From assembly GCA_036852015.1 (NCBI GenBank), contig JAANDG010000072.1, positions 1 through 64,000 of the forward strand: a stretch of DNA of 64,000 nucleotides, in the 5' to 3' direction. The translations under genes and the position numbers were made by a program. This document shows positions 59,700 through 64,000 of this stretch, piece by piece (position 1 is the first letter of the stretch; every line of letters starts with the position of its first letter). Source of the stretch: Pelodera strongyloides. Lineage: Eukaryota; Nematoda; Chromadorea; Rhabditida; Rhabditidae. Below the pieces are notes generated by a model. The model ran no database searches. It saw only the letters and a program-made list of their open reading frames with translations, and had not been told where the DNA came from.

Positions 59700-62317
59700 A
59701 TGCTGCGGGAGATCTACCGCCAAGTGGAATGGGTCCTCGTTGGCGGCAGATGGACCAGAATGTCCGTCATGGGCACCGATCTCTCGCCAGAATTGCTCAA
59801 CATTGAGAACAAAGGAGAAAACGATAACCGTATCATCATTCTCATGGTTCCTGGTGGGTTATTTATGAATATACTTGATTGGCGCCTTAGTTAACATATA
59901 CTGCTGTAAATAACGTTAGGCGCCAGATTTCTGGCTTCAATGCGACCAGCAAAATATTGGAACTTGAAGTTAACGCATTCTGGAATTGTCAAGTCATTTG
60001 CAGGAAATCCGGGAAACGAGGGATTTTATGCGGATTTTGGCCGCCTTGTTCTTCGAAATCTGCTGCAGAGAGAGGAGAGAATCGGCGATCGAAAGCTGCA
60101 CTACCTGTTCTACACTGTTTCGCACCTCAACCATGTTAATATGCCATCGGAATTGAGACATACGGGAGGACACAAACACCACGGTATGGATCAGGTATAT
60201 GGGCAGTCTAAGGTAGTGGAGTGACATATTGCGTCGCACATTACTGGTACTGTGTCATAATAAAAAATATTATCATACTGATGTTTACTAAATCTTCTTA
60301 GTGGTGTATGTGAATTTTTTATATGTGTTTGAAGGGTGATAGGAAAATTCACTTATGGTTAGGTAAGTTGATTCAATTATATTTTGACGTAAACGAAGTC
60401 TTTGTAGACCGATTCGTACTCGAGGAGCAGATTCAGCACAAACTCGACTTCATCAAGGAGTATCTTCCCCGAGGACAGAGGGTTTACATGTTCGGACATT
60501 CGATCGGAAGCTACATGATGTTCAAGTTTGTGTTTTATTATTATTTAAAAACAAAAGTATTAGATTGTATCTTTGCTCAAGCAATCTCCCATATTAATTT
60601 AGAATGACTGGATCGAATTTAAAGAACCGTATTTTTCTGTATTGTACTTTAGTGCACGTCTGCTCCAAAAGTTTCTTTTCTCGCCTCATACATTTTGCTG
60701 TGTTCTATATTTGAGTTCACGCGCATTTCGTCTCCGAACTCCCCAGTGCATAAGCATTTATTGCCGAAAAAATGAGCTTATTGTACACATGTTTTCTTCG
60801 AAGCGCACGTACACGGATCGTTTGAGTTTTAAGTTGGAAACTGCTATTAAATCTAGTCAATACTTTCTCAACAATGGCTTCTTTTTGTTAAGTGGAAAAT
60901 TGTGTTTAGAGTGCTCCCCTACATCAAGGAGGATTTCAACGTACGCAAGGCGGTCGGTTTGTTCCCAACTGTTGAAAGAATGGCCCTGTCACCCAACGGA
61001 CAGCGACTCGGAAAGCTACTGGCGGTGGGCTATCTTTATATTTTCCTCGTTTTTCTTGTGTAAATTGCTGTAACTTTGTTATTCATGTCTGTGTTGGTTG
61101 TTTATTGAATTCAATGAATCAGATTTGTGCTACCAATACACATTTTGACGTTGTCTTTGGGGGGGGGGGGGGGGGGGGTCGAAGCGTTGTATCGTTTTAG
61201 AACATGATTTTGTCATTCATATTTTCTTCATACTGTTTAATTTCATGTTGAAAATTTCACTTTTCAGACTCTGAGTGCGAACGACTGGTTGACGAAAGCA
61301 ATCTCGTTCTGGGTCGACCATTTGCCTTTCGGAACTAAGAAGTGGCTGGTCGGGTTTAATCTCGGAAGTGAGAATGTAGGTTTTGAGTGGAGATCGAATG
61401 TTTTCAGAGCGTTCAATGTACCGTTTTCTTGTTTTCTCATGTACTTCTCCTACACGACAACTCAGAAGTAATATTCAAGCTGATATTTATTAAACGAATA
61501 GAAACAAATTTGTTCTGGTGAATGAATAAATAGTCTTGTAATTTCAGGTTCCCAAGGAGGTTGGCCACACTGCTGCCGAGTTGCTTCACATGAACGTCTT
61601 TAGGAACATTGTCTACCTGTCCGCTGACGAGCTGGAGACGGTTAGTTACTTTATGGTGTGCGATTACCTTTGACCGTCTGGTGAAACCATACCAGTATAA
61701 TTCTATGATTTAATAATAATAATCATTGCACCATAAAGGTGCGCACAAACATACATAAAAAAATTACATTTATAATTTACTTATGTCCAGTACGGCTGTC
61801 TTGTGCGAATATGCTTTTAATATGATTGGCTTTAGTCACGTATAATATTTCTGAATGTACAGTGAAAAGTTATTTCATTCAGGTGACGCAACTCGATCGA
61901 TCCATGTTCTCCCACAAAGACGTCATTCATATGTACTACGGAATGTGTGATGGCTGGGTGCCTGATGATTGTGGTTAGTTGTCTTAATCTATAAAAATTT
62001 TGGCGTGTATGTTCCATAATAACATATCCAAGACTTTGCAAGTGAATTTATATCACTTCTCTGCTAATAAAACCATTGTTCTAATTTTGTAGTATGCTGA
62101 TGTGTGGTGCTACGTGATTGTTGGTTTTTTTATGTGTTTGATCGTATTCACTTATTTACCTGCATAGTTTACTAGGACTTACGTCATTTCAGGTGAACTG
62201 ATGGCCGCTCACCTTCCAAAGGGTCACGTCATTGTTGACGACCAGAATTGCGAACACGCATTTGTCATCAGAGATGGTGAGGTTATGGCCGAAAAGTTGC
62301 TCCAGTACATTAACTAA
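59700..62317 (+). CDS. LDAH: Lipid droplet-associated hydrolase
   Basis: Eight exons join in phase: 59700-59853, 60004-60183, 60408-60525, 60910-61024, 61268-61375, 61548-61640, 61883-61973 and 62193-62317 (984 nt, 327 residues, matching the usual ~325). It is an alpha/beta-hydrolase of the LDAH (C2orf43) family, found on lipid droplets and linked to sterol-ester and triglyceride turnover. Visible marks are the oxyanion-region motif PGNPGNEGFY (from residue 51), the nucleophile elbow GHSIGSY with Ser143, then LFPTVERMALSPNGQR, the acid DGWVPDD with Asp279, and His308 in CEHAF. The triad is intact. A hydrophobic stretch in the insert region is the likely droplet-binding part. ATG 59700 directly follows GCTTTCAGA, a probable spliced-leader acceptor. 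Donor 60183 (not 60194) is required by phase. Intron 4 carries a 20-G run. Confidence 0.93.
61159..61178 (+). repeat. Poly-G tract (20 G)
   Basis: An uninterrupted run of 20 guanines inside LDAH intron 4, on the sense strand. Such tracts can form G-quadruplexes and are length-unstable; the exact length may be unreliable in the assembly. Confidence 0.95.
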
Positions 62318-62416
62318 TCCACAACTAAACCAACGAGTACATGTTTGTTTTGCCTCTACTTATTATAATTATTGTTCCATTATTTAGTTCGTTTTGATTA
62401 TTCATTAATGTTTCAA

Positions 62417-62518
62417 GGATTCGATGCTTGGTGCAATGTACTGATTGTGAAGTCCCACCAATTAGGCGGATTCGATGCTTGGTGCAATGTACTGATTGTG
62501 AAGTCTCACCACTTAGGC
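62417..62518. repeat. 51-bp tandem duplication in the LDAH 3' region
   Basis: Two adjacent 51-bp units beginning GGATTCGATGCTTGG and ending TTAGGC differ at two positions. They start 100 bases after the LDAH stop and before its poly(A) signal, so they are probably in the 3' UTR. Confidence 0.92.
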
Positions 62519-62788
62519 TCGTGTTTTACTAATCTAGGCGTTTTTCTGTTTTAGATTGATTGTCTGCATTGTTATCGGCATTACCAAATAACAAACGAAT
62601 AAGGGTATTATGTGTTGTTTTCGCGTCGCCTTTATTATTGTGTATTCTTTGACCACTAATAATCCATGTGTTTATTATAGGAATTGCGTTTTCTTTGCTT
62701 AATTGAAATTGGTTTAGAATTTTATGTGAAGAGACCCGTGACATTCCTTTGCGTTCTCCGGTGTTGTATATTGATTACACTTGCCAGT

Positions 62789-62794
62789 AATAAA
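62789..62794 (+). promoter_or_regulatory. Poly(A) signal AATAAA, probable LDAH 3' end
   Basis: AATAAA lies 472 bases after the LDAH stop and about 240 bases short of the end of the convergent minus-strand gene. Confidence 0.45.
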
Positions 62795-63030
62795 ACGCTG
62801 TTTTCTCTACATATATTCCGAACGGCATTTACACTCGTGGATGTCAACAGTATAACTACACACAATGAATTGCATAATATTTATCTGCGAACCTTTGTAC
62901 AGAAAAAAAAATAGTGCTTAAAGCTCTGTAGTAGGTTTGTACAATGTCAGTGACCAATGAATCTAACCGTGTATAATGAATCTGCCCGCTAGGAAGGCTT
63001 CTTGAACAACCGTCCTTGTATTCCTTCCTC

Positions 63031-63871
63031 TTATGCATAAATCCGTTTCACTTTTGTAAGGAAAGATTTAGTTGTCGATTCATAAAGCGGACGACACTTT
63101 TCTTGGTAGTGATCAATGAAGTTGTTGCGAATACAGATTCCTCAAAACGATAAATTACAGCGATTTTCGTTTTCTGTTAACCAATCACGCAGCTAACCGG
63201 ATAAATATATAACCACTACAACGAGAACATATTGGTTGATTGTGGCAACGTCTAAAGGTGTTTTCCGCAAAACAATTGTCTAAAGCTTACCCGTGAAGAC
63301 CTTCTTAATTGTTTGATAGCATGGAGAGCACTCGCTCTCGTCGTAACAATATCGTGCGCAATTTCTCTTGAACACACAACCGAATGGATCCTTCGTCAGC
63401 TGAAATTCAGAAAATTACGCAAAATTTTGGTTATCCAATAAAATTTCTGGGACCGATCAATTCCATGATATCATTCAGTGTCCATACAAGCAGCTCTCAC
63501 TAAATACTGCACTAAAGGACCCTGTCGACGAGTGAACTCTACACAATGCAATGAAAATAACGCGGTTACTTAAGCTAATATCGATCTTTGCCACGCACCT
63601 CTTCTTTGACGCACCGAGCAGCACAGCTTTCGAGATTCGGGCAAAGACCGTCTGAAAGTGTATATAAATGATCTATAATCAGTGAAAATGGTTGTTTTAT
63701 TTGTTCGACTGCTCAGCATTATGTTGCGGTGCACCCTCTCCGTTGTCTTTTTTCGTCTCGACAAATGCCACAAGTCGAAGGAGAAAGTTTGACAGGAAAA
63801 TGACCAAAGAACAACCGGTACACACCTTTGATTATGATCGACAACAAAAGGAATTTTGCTTTTGAAAACAT
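63031..63871 (-). CDS. Small secreted ten-cysteine protein
   Basis: Four exons join in phase: 63871-63826, 63651-63599, 63399-63291 and 63140-63031 (318 nt, 105 residues plus TAA). Exon 1 is a short hydrophobic leader (MFSKAKFLLLSIIIK). The mature part has ten cysteines (about residues 19, 25, 29, 41, 47, 51, 57, 60, 72 and 85), spaced C-x5-C-x3-C-x11-C-x5-C-x3-C-x5-C-x2-C-x11-C-x12-C, enough for five disulfides. The first two triplets repeat the pattern C-x5-C-x3-C, which suggests an internal duplication. The C-terminus is basic. No family is recognised; nematode secreted Cys-rich proteins include inhibitors, defence peptides and cuticle-associated factors, and nothing here chooses among them. 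Introns are 174, 199 and 150 bases. The gene is convergent to LDAH. Confidence 0.72.
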
Positions 63872-64000
63872 GTGTTGAAACTCAATTGCTGTAGCCTCTT
63901 CGGCTTGCAGGCGGAAATACCAATAATATTTAATAAACTGCAGTCAAGTGGCAGTCACCGTAATCAAATACCCCAAGTCATATTTAGTTACATACCAGTC

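Overview
The window looks like nuclear DNA from an animal, most likely a nematode. The evidence is spliceosomal introns throughout, most of them ending in a TTTCAG-type 3' splice site. Several genes also have such a 3' splice site within a few bases to a few tens of bases of the start codon, as expected for spliced-leader trans-splicing. The gene set fits too (SUCLA2, BtpA-family, SOX, UAP56-binding RNA-export adaptor, SLC19, LDAH). The DNA is AT-rich and gene-sparse, with many short non-autonomous repeats. I cannot place the species. All gene models below were assembled by hand from splice sites, reading phase and protein-family similarity; no alignment or search was run.

Layout. Positions 1-160 (+) are the last exon of the ADP-forming succinyl-CoA ligase beta subunit. 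1371-2658 (-) is a small secreted Thr-rich protein. 3351-5135 (+) is a complete eight-exon BtpA/TIM-barrel-type gene. About 11.5 kb follows with no gene I can support. 16689-19005 (+) is a five-exon SOX HMG-box factor. 21044-22533 (-) is a small multi-span membrane protein. A tRNA-Ser(AGA) lies at 26063-26144, with a gutted copy at 20934-20976. 27962-43685 (-) is an 18-exon Gln/Ala-rich probable nuclear cofactor of about 848 residues, with a 9-kb first intron full of repeats. 48412-51390 (+) is an Arg-rich RNA-export-adaptor-like gene with a UAP56-binding motif and a 12-nt microexon. It converges on 52105-56765 (-), a nine-exon SLC19 folate/thiamine-type carrier with one odd splice acceptor. 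59700-62317 (+) is LDAH, a lipid-droplet hydrolase with its catalytic triad intact. 63031-63871 (-) is a small secreted ten-cysteine protein.

Mobile DNA. There are at least three foldback elements with TTAA at one or both ends (27.3 kb, 41.6 kb, 46.8 kb), and a fourth at 54.5 kb inside the SLC19 gene. There are four tRNA-derived SINE or tRNA-pseudogene units between 28.3 and 41.4 kb, and an unusual CTCGGAAA-rich cluster at 54.0-54.3 kb.

The genes do not form one pathway. They are ordinary single-copy metazoan genes (mitochondrial metabolism, transcription, mRNA export, vitamin transport, lipid metabolism) mixed with small lineage-specific secreted or membrane proteins. I saw no operon with tight spacing and no evidence of bacterial transfer. 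The less-described items are the two small secreted proteins, the Q/A-rich cofactor, the SLC19 splice-site anomaly and the TTAA foldback families.
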